Below, piece after piece: positions 1 to 10,497 of a DNA stretch of 38,989 nucleotides (position 1 is the first letter of the stretch; every line of letters begins with the position of its first letter). The translations under genes and the position numbers were made by a program. The notes under the pieces were generated by a model. It saw only the letters and a program-made list of their open reading frames with translations. It searched no databases and was not told where the DNA came from. This DNA comes from a virus, in IMG/VR virus record IMGVR_UViG_3300010300_004031, positions 1 to 38,989 of that record; one strand, 5' to 3'.

Positions 1-1
1 A

Positions 2-3000
2 ATAGAAGGTTTAGTTGATAGAGATGGTAGAACCTTATATGGACAAGCAGACGATTTCGTAAATGTAGAACCACAGGACGAAAATATTATATCAACCACT
101 CCTGCGGCAGATGCTTATATATTAAAAGATTTCCCAGATAAAATATTAAATACTTCTTATACAAGAAATACTAATCTAAAAGCAAGACCACCAAAACAAA
201 GAGCTCGTTACCCTTATCATATGCTAATTGTAATTGATTTATCCACGGGAGCAGCACCATATCTAGATCAAATAAAAGAAAAATTAGGTAAAGTAGTAGA
301 GTCTCAATCTTTAATTAAGTCCCTTGGGTTTCAATTAATCTTTACAGTTATTGCAGTCGGTGGTCGAGGAGAGGTTTTGGGTACAGAAACTATAGTAACA
401 ATCTCAAGTGGAAGCACCCAAAGAATATACAATGAGGTTTTTGTTTATACACAATTTAAAACTATAACCGATCAAAATATTAACGCTGCTCAAGTTAAAA
501 ATCGTATAGATAGTCAATCCACACAAACAGACAACAACTTTCAAAATATGGCTCCAGTTTATCAAGCTATAAAAAACGAGGTTGAAAGATTTATTGAAAG
601 GCAAGACGAAGAAATATCTGACGAAACCACTTATGAACGATACCAAAGAAACACCGTCACAGCTTATAACGCTGTCACGATTATAACTCATCAAGGAGAT
701 AGAGGCAGTCGCAGAAAAAACACTTTACTAGCAAAAATTAAAAATTTTCAAGAAACACTTAGGAGTTTAGCGCCAACAAACGAATTTAGCCCAAGTAGAT
801 ATGGTGAACTTGACGCAGATGAAGATTTTTTAAATAATTTTAAAGCTTTTGTAATAGATTTAGGGGATGGAGAGGCAACAACATCTTATCAACCCCTTAT
901 TGATACTATTGGTGGAAAAGCTTTTGACAGTACAAGTACAATTTATGATGTTTTTAGTTATATTGGTGAATTTTTATTGCAAACAAGTACTGCTGATTTT
1001 GGTTTAACATACAGAGCTTTTGAAGGACTTAAAAACCAACTAACTAATGCAGAAATACCCCAATTAATATACGACGGAGGAACAAAATATTTAATAACAG
1101 ACTTGGGTGCAACAAAAGTTTACTACACAAGTACTCAAGGATTTCAAGGGCCGTGGATACAACAAGAAGCAAGTGGCCCAGCTGGTCAAGTTATTAGCGC
1201 AAAGACACTTACTTTAGACAAGGGTGTTTACTTTGATGAAAACCAAGTTAAAACTGACTCAGGTAAACAGTTCGCAAAATATCAAATAGAATTAAAAAAG
1301 GGATCAGAAGATCAAACTATTTCACAAATATTGCCAGTAGCTAAAAGAACTTTGGCCAAGCAGTATGTTTTATTAGGCCCATTTGACAGAACTATTAATG
1401 GAGCTAGAAATGGTACAGGAAGCCGAGACGAAAGAAGAAATAATAGCGACAGACAAGGATCAGGTAGAGATTTTACAGCGTGGCAAAATTATGAACCAGC
1501 TCAAAAAGATCCATCAATTTTTAGTCATGAGATTTTTGATGCAGATATAGAAGAAATAGATATAGAAGTATCAGTAAGTGCGCTTTCAGATACCCAATCT
1601 TTTAATTCTTCCGCAGATAATAAAGCTGGTAGATCTAAAGCTGGTAGGCCGTTACCAACAAAAATAGATTACGTGCTTAAAACCAAACATATTTTAAAAA
1701 GCGGGGAAGTAATAGAAGAATTAGCTACTTTTAAAATCCCCAAAACAGATGGAAAAGGATTTAATATCAGAAAAGGAAAAATTGCTCTAACAGGAATAAT
1801 CCTTCAAGGCGGATATCGTTTTACAATAAGTAATATAGTTTTGCCTGAATTTACATCTGAAACAGCAACTAGGTTAGTTACTCTTGAAAAAACTACTTTT
1901 GAAACAAAATCAAACCTTATTAACAGAGATACCTCTGTAGCAAGCGTTACAGAAAAAACAAAAAATAGATTCAGATATCCTATGTCAGCTTACATTGGAT
2001 CGTCAGTTGATGCGAGATCTTTTCAAAAATTACCTAATAGAACTTTTAAAATAAAAGGTAAAAAAATATTAGTTCCATCAAATTATTTCCCCACAGATGA
2101 TTTGGGTGGTGACAGGAGATTTTCTTCAGATGGGTCAACAGTTGGAAATAGGATATACGATGGAGAATGGGACGGTTCATTTAGATGGGCTTGGTCGGAC
2201 AATCCAGCTTGGGTTTTGTATGATTTATTGAATAACTTTAGATATGGTACAGCTTTATATTCAAGAGATTTAGAAAACATAGATATATGGTCATTATACG
2301 AAATAGGAAAATATTGTGATGCCGTAGATGAATATGGAAAATTTGTTGGTGTAGATGATGGTCTCGGTGGAAAGGAGCCAAGATTTTCTTTCAACCAAAG
2401 AGTTGAAGGTAATGAAGATGCTTACTCTGTTCTTAAAAATATAGCTAAACACATGCAAGCTTTATGTTATTATAAAGATTCACAAATTCAGTTTAGAATT
2501 GATAAACCAGAACCTGTTTCAATGACATTTACTAATTTAAATGTTGTAGATGGACTTTTCAGTTATTCGGACGTAGTAAAGGGTACAAAGTTAACATCTG
2601 TTGAAGTTAATTATTTAGATAAAGAAAATAATTACAGACCGCGTACAGAATATGCAGAAGATAAAGAAAGTATATCTAAATATGGATATATTAAAGAATA
2701 TGTCAATGGTTACGGAGTAACATCAAAAGGCCAAGCTTTAAGAATGGCTAGAAATATATTATTTGATTCTCAACATGCAACTGAAACAGTTTCTTTTGAC
2801 GCTGGTTTTGAAGCGTCTTTATTATCTCCTGGAGATATTATTAGAGTTGTAGATGAAATGAAAAACTTAGTTCCTAATTATGGAATGTTTTTGCAATCTA
2901 CGGGTTTTTTAGAATATCCTAATGGAGCTTACGGTGTTACTGGTTTAATCGTAGACAGACAAATAGCACCACAAACTGGTTTAATTTTAACTGGATCTGA

Positions 3001-6000
3001 CGCAGGAAATGAAACATACATTCATTTATTTAACGCAAATTTATCTAAAGGGATTAAGGATTTATATTTTAAGAAAAGTTTGGAAAAAGATAATAAAGCT
3101 TTAGCGTTTACCGATGAAGAGATATCTGGGTTAAGGACGCCTGTAGCTGTATCATTACAGTTAAGTACTGAGGAATATCCAATTCAAGATTTGGGGGATA
3201 ATGGAATTTTATTCAAATTAGAAACCACACAAGACTATCCGCCAGAGGCAGCATTCTTCCAATCTATGACTCCTTTTGCTGTTGATGTAAGCGGTAGAAT
3301 AGAGAAAACATATAGAGTGCTTTCGGTAAGGGAAAAAGAAGAGGGCACGTACGGTGTGGGGGCAGTTACATATCATACTGGTAAATTTGATTTTGTAGAA
3401 AACAATGTTAAATTTGACCCCAAATTAGATAATTTTGATGTATCAACACAAAAATTTGTAGCTAGTTTACCTAAACCACCATCGGCTATAACACCTCATC
3501 TTTCAAGTATAGAGCCTTTTTCTGGAACAAATTCAATTGGGGCAATTGACTTCCCAATTTCAATAGTGAATAGTAATCCAAGCACAGCTGATAGATTCCA
3601 AGTAAATCTTACCAAGCCAGATGGTACAATAGTTTCATTTTCAGACAGAGTTTTGAGAACAGGGGTTACTGTTGCTGAAGGAAATACAGACGACAATGGA
3701 TCAACTATGTTTACTTTCACTGGAGACGCAGTTAACCAAGCGGGTTTATACACCGTTAATGTTTTCTCAGAAACTTTTAAATTTTATGAAGGGCGTTCAA
3801 CTACTTCTAGGGCTGGAACTTTTACCGTAGCACTAGGTAATCTTGGTTTAGATGATGCTGGAGCTGTAGTTAGATATTCTGGCATTAGTGGAACAGATGA
3901 AAATGTATTTTCTAATTCTTTTGGGCCAAATGATATAGATATTGATCCAAGTTTAGCGGATACAGCTGGATCAAGAACTTTTAAATCTAACCCAGAATCA
4001 AGTGCAATAGATTTAAATTTAATTATTAGAGACTTCATTGGACAAGATATTACAAACTCGCCTGAATTAAGACAATTTATTGATTTTAAAGATGCAGAAC
4101 CAGCGTCTGGAAGATTTGATTTAGATAGAATAGATGAAACAGGTAGAGAAGGAGTTACTGAATTTAGATTAGAAAAAAATGAGCTTCATGAAAGATTGGA
4201 TGTGCCAATAGAAGTTTTTGAAAGTGGTTTTGATTACGAAGTAGAAAATAAAATGGCACTAGACAACTCCTTTGCAGTAGAAAATGGAAAATTTCATACT
4301 GATAGAAACTCTGGGGCACAAAACATAATCTTTGAATCTGGTTCGTTTAGATCAACACCAGCAGTTTTCCTTCAACAAGTTTATGAAAGTGGCGTAAATT
4401 ATGCAGGTAATGTAAGCACTATTGACCATTATGAAACGAAGCCAGCCTCCATAATTGAAACAAGTGGCGCAGGATTTACGATAACTTCAACGGCTACTAG
4501 CACTCAAGTTTATGAATACTTTGCTTTTGAAACAGGAAATTATAGAATTAATACGCAAAGATTCAAGATAGGATTTTTTGATTTAACTGGAACTGGTTTT
4601 GAACCAGTAAGCTTTAATGACAGTTTTACTGGAACAGATGGAGAAGGCGTTGGAGAAACACCAGATGGCCCAATGACATTCGTGCAATTACAAAGTGGAA
4701 TTTCTGGTATACCTACAGCATCTATTTTAAAAACAACTTCAAAAACAGGATTTTTTGTAAGAGCTGAAAGTATTTATGATATACCAATGACTGGAACATG
4801 TGCTTACTTAGCTATTGAAAACAGATTGCAAAGTGGGAATAATTTCAATTTTACTGGAATAGGGTCAGATGTAAATATTAGTGGAGATACAGGAGTTAAC
4901 CCACATATTTCTGGAGTTCAACAAGTTAATTATTTTGATTTTGGTAGTGGAACATTTAATTACACAGCTAATAAAGATTATGCAATACCAAGTGGAGATA
5001 GAATCCCATATGAAACTGAAAAATTTGCCGCTGGAGACGAAAGAGTTAATTTCTTAGTTCAACCACAACATAGTCAGTTCGGATTTCATCAGCTGCAAGA
5101 TGGAGAGTCGGCAGTTGTAATTAGAGGTAAAGAAGGAGACGCAAATTATGGAGAAAGATTATTAAGAAACCCTATTACAGCAATAAACGTTAATGGACAA
5201 AAAGCCGATAATTCTACCGACGGTGAACATGGTAAAATAAAATATTATACAACTGCTAACTCAAGTTCAAATTTAGATTTCGCATCCTTTGGTTTGTTTG
5301 GTTGGTTTAATATACCTAGTGGATCAAATGCCAAAGGTGTATTCATGGATAGCTGGAACATAGGAGGATTTATTTGGGGACATGATGGTGGGGACATTAA
5401 ACTTTATGTTGGTTATGCAAATTCTACTGACAATTTAAATACAGTAGCGTCTAATTTAGATGACGGAAAACTACATTCTATATTTATCAACGTTGCAAGT
5501 GACGGATTTGTGCAAGCTTTCATAGATGGCACTGGCAAACAAGCTCGTCAAACTATTAATGCTTACAATACTGGTGTTTCTACCCAACCTGGAGCATCAC
5601 TTAATAATTTTGTAGGAGCATCATTTTTGGGGCCTCAAGGCGACGGTGGAAACCATTATGTAGGATTTCCTGACTTCACAAATCCATTTGTAAACGCAGG
5701 TATTAGCGGAAGTTTCACTGGGGGTTATGCTGCAAACTACATGGGTATTAAAACTGGTAGTACGTTTAGTGAAGATCAAATTTTAGAACTTAATAGAAAT
5801 CCTAATTTAATAAAATCAGCACAAGGTTTAAATGATATTAGGGTTATAGTAGAGTTGACAGGAAATGCCGCTCATACTTCAAGTTCTTCGTCAGTTTCAC
5901 AATCGGGTACTATAAATTCTTCTACTGAGCGTTCTCGTCCAGTAAATTATGCCCATGGACTTTATGTTGATCAAACCACTGGCATTTTTGGTAGGTCAAT

Positions 6001-8173
6001 ATTTGCTTTAGGTGGTGGAGATTCAATGCCCTTTAATTATAGGAACAAATTAATCGCTAATCAAAGTCCATTTAGAAACGCTTTACAGTTAGAGATGTTT
6101 GTTGGTGATACACAACAATACGCAGATTTTGAAAGTGGGCAACACCTTGATACTTTATTCTTCCCAGAAGGTAAGGTTGAATCTTTTCAATTTAGTGGTA
6201 TAGAAGCAGCATTAAAGGATAATGTGCTTTTAGAAAATGAAGCGAAAATAAGATTAGCGTTTGCTAATTATGCTCCAATTGTAGCTTCTTATCCAACTGG
6301 AGTGGGTGGAGCTTCTTATGATCTTTTTGGTGACACTCAACCATATTTAGAATGGCAACAATATACAAAAAATGGTGGTTTTGACGATCCTAGAGATTGG
6401 GGAACTGTTAAATTAGATCCTTATGAAAATCTAAATGGAAGATTTAACTATGATCCATTTGTTGAAGTAACTGGTATCAGATTTACTGGCGCTGGGTATC
6501 ACAATGATGGAGAAGAAACTCAAGGATTGTATTTAGATAGTACAACTTCAGCTAATATTGGCACTAATGATTTTTCTGTCTTTTGTTGGTTGTATCCTGG
6601 AGAAAGAAAAGGGTTATCATCGGATGGTATTGACGGCCAAAGTGAAGTTTTAATTTACAATTGGGGCGGAGATGCTAGTCTTGAATACACTAGGGATGAA
6701 ATTGATTCAAGTCCTTTGGTACCAGGTTTACATAGTGGCGCTGGGTTTATTTTATTCCATAATGTAGAAGATAGAAAAGTTCATTTGTATGCAGGAACGG
6801 GCATAATGATAGATTATGAAAGCGACGCAAGAAACACAGTAGATTTATTTACAGATGATGAACTTCCCGATACTCTTAACTTTATAGCCGCCTCTGTTGA
6901 TGCAAGTAATGGAACAGTAAAAAGATGGTTAAATGGAGTAAGGTATTCAGATTTAAGTGTTAAAGCTTATACTAGTGCACCTAGTGGATTGAGTAATTTT
7001 CACTACCCTACATTTCTTGCTCCAAATCATTCAGCAGCAAGTGCCTATAATGGCGAATTTGATGATGGAATTGGAAATCCTTTTAGTGATTTACAGGATG
7101 ATTATGAGCATTTTGTTTTTGGTTCGGACTTACTTGGATCTGAGCCACATAAAAGATTTGTTAGTAATTACATGGGCTTTAAAATAGGCCAATTCAGCAA
7201 TGCAGACATTGAAAAATACAATAAAGAACCAAATTTGATAGAAGAATTAAAAGGCCAAGGAAATACAAAAGCATTTTTAACATTTACTGGCGGTACGGGT
7301 TATATAACTGGTGGACATACAATACCTGCAAACAATATTAAATTTAGCGGAAATCCAGAGGACGATAATAACATAGGATCTGAAACTGGTTATGGTTCAA
7401 ATACAAGTGGTAGTGGAGGATTTCTTTTAGGTTATCAAAATATTGATTTGGTTAAATTTTTCACTGGAGCTGAAAGTGATTTTGATTTTAATCCTTTCAC
7501 AGAATTTAATTTTGCTTTTGAAAAAGAAGTTAATCTTAAAGAACACTATTATGATTCAGTTACTGGAGAAATTGTAGATCAATACGATATCACTGCAGAT
7601 GATATAAACAATTTTACGGGACTTTTATTCTACAAAGCTGTGCCGTATAATAAATATGGGCCAATGTTAACTTTTGAAACTGGAGAATTAACATCTCACA
7701 AAACATTAGAAAACAAATTCGGTAGTTTCAATGTTGTTGAAGAAACATTTAGCGGAAGAATGTTTACTGGATTTACTGGATATAACTTTAATCTTTCCGA
7801 AGAACTTGGAGCTAATTTAGGTGGTTCTAATTTAAATATCCCAGTAACAAAAAATGAAATATCTGGAGTCGAATTAAGTAGTTTTGGATTTGATTCAAGA
7901 AGATTTACAACAAGCCACACTTCAAATATAGTAAATTTTGTAATCAATACTGGAACACTTGAGTTTCCAACAAACAGTTTTCAGTTTGAAATATTATCTG
8001 AATCAGCTGGACAAGTTAGAGTTAGAAGCGATAATGGAGCTAGTATAATAAAAGATTCACCGACAGATGGTTCTCCAGGAGCTGTGAGTAACGATTTAGG
8101 GGGTGGTAAATCAACTAATCTTACTTACTCATCTACTTCAAAACAAGTAACTTTAAGAACTAGTAGTTTTTAA
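2..8173 (+). CDS. Phage tail-tip / host-specificity protein (lambda gpJ-like), 5' partial
   Basis: Distal tail protein that would contact the host receptor and initiate DNA delivery. The frame is open from base 2, before the first ATG at 221, and the upstream codons (IEGLVDRDGRTLYG) fit the N-terminal part of gpJ, so the true start lies outside the window; at least 2,723 residues are present. The gpJ core is recognisable at about nt 2060-2850: VPSNYF, a WDGSF...AWSDNPAWVLYDLL stretch, GKEPRFSFN, and LLSPGDIIRVVDE. Beyond nt 3450 come beta-rich, Gly/Ser/Thr-rich regions with many short FESG/FTG-type repeats. Two concanavalin/LamG-like lectin domains lie at about 5200-5830 and 6490-7270; each ends in a similar NYMGxKxG...PNLI segment. 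It converges on and overlaps the next, leftward gene by 4 nt. The gpJ assignment is firm for the core; the lectin reading is by pattern. Confidence 0.88.
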   Translation: MEGLVDRDGRTLYGQADDFVNVEPQDENIISTTPAADAYILKDFPDKILNTSYTRNTNLKARPPKQRARYPYHMLIVIDLSTGAAPYLDQIKEKLGKVVESQSLIKSLGFQLIFTVIAVGGRGEVLGTETIVTISSGSTQRIYNEVFVYTQFKTITDQNINAAQVKNRIDSQSTQTDNNFQNMAPVYQAIKNEVERFIERQDEEISDETTYERYQRNTVTAYNAVTIITHQGDRGSRRKNTLLAKIKNFQETLRSLAPTNEFSPSRYGELDADEDFLNNFKAFVIDLGDGEATTSYQPLIDTIGGKAFDSTSTIYDVFSYIGEFLLQTSTADFGLTYRAFEGLKNQLTNAEIPQLIYDGGTKYLITDLGATKVYYTSTQGFQGPWIQQEASGPAGQVISAKTLTLDKGVYFDENQVKTDSGKQFAKYQIELKKGSEDQTISQILPVAKRTLAKQYVLLGPFDRTINGARNGTGSRDERRNNSDRQGSGRDFTAWQNYEPAQKDPSIFSHEIFDADIEEIDIEVSVSALSDTQSFNSSADNKAGRSKAGRPLPTKIDYVLKTKHILKSGEVIEELATFKIPKTDGKGFNIRKGKIALTGIILQGGYRFTISNIVLPEFTSETATRLVTLEKTTFETKSNLINRDTSVASVTEKTKNRFRYPMSAYIGSSVDARSFQKLPNRTFKIKGKKILVPSNYFPTDDLGGDRRFSSDGSTVGNRIYDGEWDGSFRWAWSDNPAWVLYDLLNNFRYGTALYSRDLENIDIWSLYEIGKYCDAVDEYGKFVGVDDGLGGKEPRFSFNQRVEGNEDAYSVLKNIAKHMQALCYYKDSQIQFRIDKPEPVSMTFTNLNVVDGLFSYSDVVKGTKLTSVEVNYLDKENNYRPRTEYAEDKESISKYGYIKEYVNGYGVTSKGQALRMARNILFDSQHATETVSFDAGFEASLLSPGDIIRVVDEMKNLVPNYGMFLQSTGFLEYPNGAYGVTGLIVDRQIAPQTGLILTGSDAGNETYIHLFNANLSKGIKDLYFKKSLEKDNKALAFTDEEISGLRTPVAVSLQLSTEEYPIQDLGDNGILFKLETTQDYPPEAAFFQSMTPFAVDVSGRIEKTYRVLSVREKEEGTYGVGAVTYHTGKFDFVENNVKFDPKLDNFDVSTQKFVASLPKPPSAITPHLSSIEPFSGTNSIGAIDFPISIVNSNPSTADRFQVNLTKPDGTIVSFSDRVLRTGVTVAEGNTDDNGSTMFTFTGDAVNQAGLYTVNVFSETFKFYEGRSTTSRAGTFTVALGNLGLDDAGAVVRYSGISGTDENVFSNSFGPNDIDIDPSLADTAGSRTFKSNPESSAIDLNLIIRDFIGQDITNSPELRQFIDFKDAEPASGRFDLDRIDETGREGVTEFRLEKNELHERLDVPIEVFESGFDYEVENKMALDNSFAVENGKFHTDRNSGAQNIIFESGSFRSTPAVFLQQVYESGVNYAGNVSTIDHYETKPASIIETSGAGFTITSTATSTQVYEYFAFETGNYRINTQRFKIGFFDLTGTGFEPVSFNDSFTGTDGEGVGETPDGPMTFVQLQSGISGIPTASILKTTSKTGFFVRAESIYDIPMTGTCAYLAIENRLQSGNNFNFTGIGSDVNISGDTGVNPHISGVQQVNYFDFGSGTFNYTANKDYAIPSGDRIPYETEKFAAGDERVNFLVQPQHSQFGFHQLQDGESAVVIRGKEGDANYGERLLRNPITAINVNGQKADNSTDGEHGKIKYYTTANSSSNLDFASFGLFGWFNIPSGSNAKGVFMDSWNIGGFIWGHDGGDIKLYVGYANSTDNLNTVASNLDDGKLHSIFINVASDGFVQAFIDGTGKQARQTINAYNTGVSTQPGASLNNFVGASFLGPQGDGGNHYVGFPDFTNPFVNAGISGSFTGGYAANYMGIKTGSTFSEDQILELNRNPNLIKSAQGLNDIRVIVELTGNAAHTSSSSSVSQSGTINSSTERSRPVNYAHGLYVDQTTGIFGRSIFALGGGDSMPFNYRNKLIANQSPFRNALQLEMFVGDTQQYADFESGQHLDTLFFPEGKVESFQFSGIEAALKDNVLLENEAKIRLAFANYAPIVASYPTGVGGASYDLFGDTQPYLEWQQYTKNGGFDDPRDWGTVKLDPYENLNGRFNYDPFVEVTGIRFTGAGYHNDGEETQGLYLDSTTSANIGTNDFSVFCWLYPGERKGLSSDGIDGQSEVLIYNWGGDASLEYTRDEIDSSPLVPGLHSGAGFILFHNVEDRKVHLYAGTGIMIDYESDARNTVDLFTDDELPDTLNFIAASVDASNGTVKRWLNGVRYSDLSVKAYTSAPSGLSNFHYPTFLAPNHSAASAYNGEFDDGIGNPFSDLQDDYEHFVFGSDLLGSEPHKRFVSNYMGFKIGQFSNADIEKYNKEPNLIEELKGQGNTKAFLTFTGGTGYITGGHTIPANNIKFSGNPEDDNNIGSETGYGSNTSGSGGFLLGYQNIDLVKFFTGAESDFDFNPFTEFNFAFEKEVNLKEHYYDSVTGEIVDQYDITADDINNFTGLLFYKAVPYNKYGPMLTFETGELTSHKTLENKFGSFNVVEETFSGRMFTGFTGYNFNLSEELGANLGGSNLNIPVTKNEISGVELSSFGFDSRRFTTSHTSNIVNFVINTGTLEFPTNSFQFEILSESAGQVRVRSDNGASIIKDSPTDGSPGAVSNDLGGGKSTNLTYSSTSKQVTLRTSSF

Positions 8174-8634
8174 TTAAATTTTAATAAATTTTTTTGAGAC
8201 TCTATATTTTGCGCCCAAATCTTTTTTCTTTCCTTTACATCTTTTAACATAGCGTAAGATTGAAAATCAATAGCATAAATTTTGTTTGTATCTGATTCCA
8301 CAACAAAGTTTTGGGTATTATAATCTAGAAAAGTCCAATCTGAGCTTTTTAAAACAACATCTTGATACACTATTTGATTATAAGGGTGGGTTATAGTTCC
8401 AAAAGGAGTACCCTTTATGAATTGAACATATTGGGTAACGGTATCACCATCATAGGTAAACGTAAAATTTGGTATGTGAACCCTATTGAAATTTTCTCCT
8501 TGTAACCTTTGTAATTTTTCTATTAATATATCCCTTTCATCAAGATTTGAAAATTTAATTGTTTTTTTCAAATCAAAACTGGCAGAAGCGTGAAAAGACG
8601 ATCTGTCATTTTTAAGGATTATTGTTTTGTACAT
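8170..8634 (-). CDS. Small kinase-like protein (catalytic-loop and DF motifs)
   Basis: A 154-residue protein that I do not recognise as a named family. Residues 101-126 read like the C-lobe of an aminoglycoside-phosphotransferase or LPS-kinase fold. D104 and N109 have the spacing of the catalytic loop (DYNTQN), followed by AIDFQSY with D123 in the metal-binding position. An IKG at residues 73-75 could be the hinge. The N-lobe is very short and has no evident ATP-binding Lys/Glu pair, so activity is uncertain. It is the last gene of the leftward operon, translationally coupled (TAATG) to the annealing-protein candidate. No GC-rich terminator follows; its stop overlaps that of the convergent tail-tip gene. 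Confidence 0.55.
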   Translation of the reverse strand: MYKTIILKNDRSSFHASASFDLKKTIKFSNLDERDILIEKLQRLQGENFNRVHIPNFTFTYDGDTVTQYVQFIKGTPFGTITHPYNQIVYQDVVLKSSDWTFLDYNTQNFVVESDTNKIYAIDFQSYAMLKDVKERKKIWAQNIESQKNLLKFN

Positions 8635-9365
8635 TACATTAATTTAAGAAGCTTGCGACATTCTTTTGCAGGAATATCTTTAAACTGAGACCAAGTTTTG
8701 ACTTGTTCCGTATCTCCATCATATTTACCGTCTTTGTACAAAGCTCGTAACCAGTCCTTAAAGCCATCAAAAGAGCTTACGCCTACCTTGTCTTTAAGAT
8801 TCTTTGCAAAGATACCTTGAGGACTAATATCTATTGATTCTGTAGGTGTTTCAATTGGAGCTTTATCTTTAGAACTGTCTATTTCATCCGCACCAACAAT
8901 ATGAATGTTTAAAAAGTTACGAACACAACGAACAAAAGCACGATTCTCTGCAATACATTCTAAGAACTTTGCCGCAAAACCATTTGTGTTATTTGTTGTG
9001 GCATTGGCAATAGAGGCAAAAGTTTGCATTCCATTGCTTTCGTAGTTGCTAATCCAATTAATCATACATTGAACAACAACACGAGTGTCAGAAGATTCGG
9101 TGATATCATAAGTAACATTATGTAAACCTCTAAGCCTAGCTAATTCTTTAATCCCGCTCAACTTAATTAAAAGTTGGCCATCATCAAGACCCTCAATAGA
9201 ATCTGGAACAGGCATTTTTCTTCGCTCAAACCAATCTTTGTTTGGATACAAATGTTCTGAAGGTATCATGGCTCTCCAATTAACAGAACCATCTTCATTA
9301 AAAACATAATCAACCGATTCTAGAAGACCATGCTCGTTTCTTTTAAATTTTTCTGGACTACTCAT
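8634..9365 (-). CDS. Candidate single-strand annealing protein (Rad52/Erf-like)
   Basis: A 243-residue protein whose middle resembles phage single-strand annealing proteins of the Rad52/Erf superfamily, which pair complementary ssDNA during recombination-dependent replication. The supporting pattern runs from about residue 68 to 161: an alpha/beta segment (LSGIKELARLRGL), strands with RVVVQCMINW, then an Ala/Asn-rich helix and CIAENRAFVRCVRNFLNI followed by ADEI. This matches the family's ExAxTRAxxRALRxxLGI...EL signature only loosely. The C-terminus (about 185-243) is a separate small helical module. It overlaps the upstream GT9 fragment by 8 nt and is coupled to the downstream kinase-like gene. 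The alternative is an unrelated phage protein; I hold the assignment at medium-low confidence. Confidence 0.45.
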   Translation of the reverse strand: MSSPEKFKRNEHGLLESVDYVFNEDGSVNWRAMIPSEHLYPNKDWFERRKMPVPDSIEGLDDGQLLIKLSGIKELARLRGLHNVTYDITESSDTRVVVQCMINWISNYESNGMQTFASIANATTNNTNGFAAKFLECIAENRAFVRCVRNFLNIHIVGADEIDSSKDKAPIETPTESIDISPQGIFAKNLKDKVGVSSFDGFKDWLRALYKDGKYDGDTEQVKTWSQFKDIPAKECRKLLKLM

Positions 9366-10497
9366 ATAAATATAAACTTTCTAATTCTTGTTTAGAATCA
9401 TCATTTAATACGAACTTGTCGGAATTGTCAAGCAAAATAGCAGAAAAATGTGATTTGTATACAGATTGTTTAGTAATAAATTGTTTTTTAGACAAATATC
9501 TTGTTTTTTCGCTAATGATTTCCGATATATCTTCAGTTTCGCTCTCTAGCGTAACATTGAAATCAAAATACTTTAATCTTAAATCTGAGAGAATGTCTTT
9601 GGTCTTTGTAGAAATAATTAAGTTGATTTTTAATTTTTTTATTTTTTTAAAAAATTCTAAGTAATCTTTTTTTAGATCGTCTAATTTGAAAATAATTTGT
9701 TTCACACACCTTTTAATTTGCCACAGTTGTTCGTCATCAAGATGTCTGTCCAAAATTAAATTAGCTGGGCACATTCTACCCCAATTTAAGATATTATTAA
9801 AATCAAAGTGTAGATCTGATCTAATGTTAATTCCTTTATTATGCAATTCTCGTGAGTAGGCAAAAAAATCTGGCTTAATTTCAACGACTGGGAAGACAAA
9901 ATTTTTACCAGCTCTAACAGTTTTAAAATCAATTTTGTGGTCTATACCTAGTTTATCTAAAACAGCCTGTGCAATTACCTCTGGTTTGATTTCGTTAATT
10001 CTTTTTTGAAGTTCTTGTGTAGCAAAAGAAGGTTTGATTTTAGAAAAATCTGGAGAGATTAATTCAACCTTATTTGGGTCGCTCCAATATGGTGAGCAAG
10101 TTTCTTTATAGGTATGTGAATATAGAGCTACAATTGGCTTATCGTATGTACTTGCAACGTGCACTGGTAAACTATCTATGCCCAAATGCAGTTTGGAATT
10201 TTTAATAATATAATTTGATTGTCTGTAACTGCAAGCGGTTAATACTTGATCCACTCCATTGACAGGTTCAGCTTTTGGCCCACCGACTTGAATAATTTTG
10301 TACCCAAATTCTTCTAGTTTTGGTTTAATCAAAAATAAACATATGTCCCAATAATCATATTGTTTGGATTGTATTTCTGTGTCAGCATGAAATGTAATAT
10401 ATTTATCATACGTAACTGGGAAGAAATGATCTTGTATTTGTGGCTTGCCCACTTTAACTCCTAAATCTTTTGCGTATACTTCTGCTATATGACTCAT
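9358..10497 (-). CDS. C-terminal half of a GT9 (heptosyltransferase-like) domain plus unknown C-terminal domain
   Basis: The first ~200 of 379 residues match the C-terminal Rossmann half of glycosyltransferase family 9, which includes ADP-heptose:LPS heptosyltransferases. Motifs are KLHLGIDSLPVHVAS and KPIVALYSHT at about 102-129, the nucleotide-sugar-binding side of the fold. The N-terminal half is missing here but forms the tail of the upstream protein (10494-12173). The two genes overlap by ATGA at exactly the place where the GT9 domain would continue (HIAEVYAKDLGV). Together they would make one complete GT9. Residues ~200-379 are Lys/Asp/Phe-rich with no recognised motif. A one-base change in the A6 run near 10512 would fuse the two frames, so an assembly or homopolymer error is a live alternative to a true split. 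Confidence 0.7.
   Translation of the reverse strand: MSHIAEVYAKDLGVKVGKPQIQDHFFPVTYDKYITFHADTEIQSKQYDYWDICLFLIKPKLEEFGYKIIQVGGPKAEPVNGVDQVLTACSYRQSNYIIKNSKLHLGIDSLPVHVASTYDKPIVALYSHTYKETCSPYWSDPNKVELISPDFSKIKPSFATQELQKRINEIKPEVIAQAVLDKLGIDHKIDFKTVRAGKNFVFPVVEIKPDFFAYSRELHNKGINIRSDLHFDFNNILNWGRMCPANLILDRHLDDEQLWQIKRCVKQIIFKLDDLKKDYLEFFKKIKKLKINLIISTKTKDILSDLRLKYFDFNVTLESETEDISEIISEKTRYLSKKQFITKQSVYKSHFSAILLDNSDKFVLNDDSKQELESLYLYE

Noticed and set aside
404-694. Minus-strand reading frames within the tail-tip gene, and plus-strand frames within the leftward genes
   Set aside because: They lie wholly inside strong coding regions, have no starts with promoter or ribosome signals, and have compositions typical of antisense frames.
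8160-8215. Bidirectional terminator between the convergent tail-tip and kinase-like genes
   Set aside because: Only A/T runs are present, with no GC-containing hairpin on either strand.
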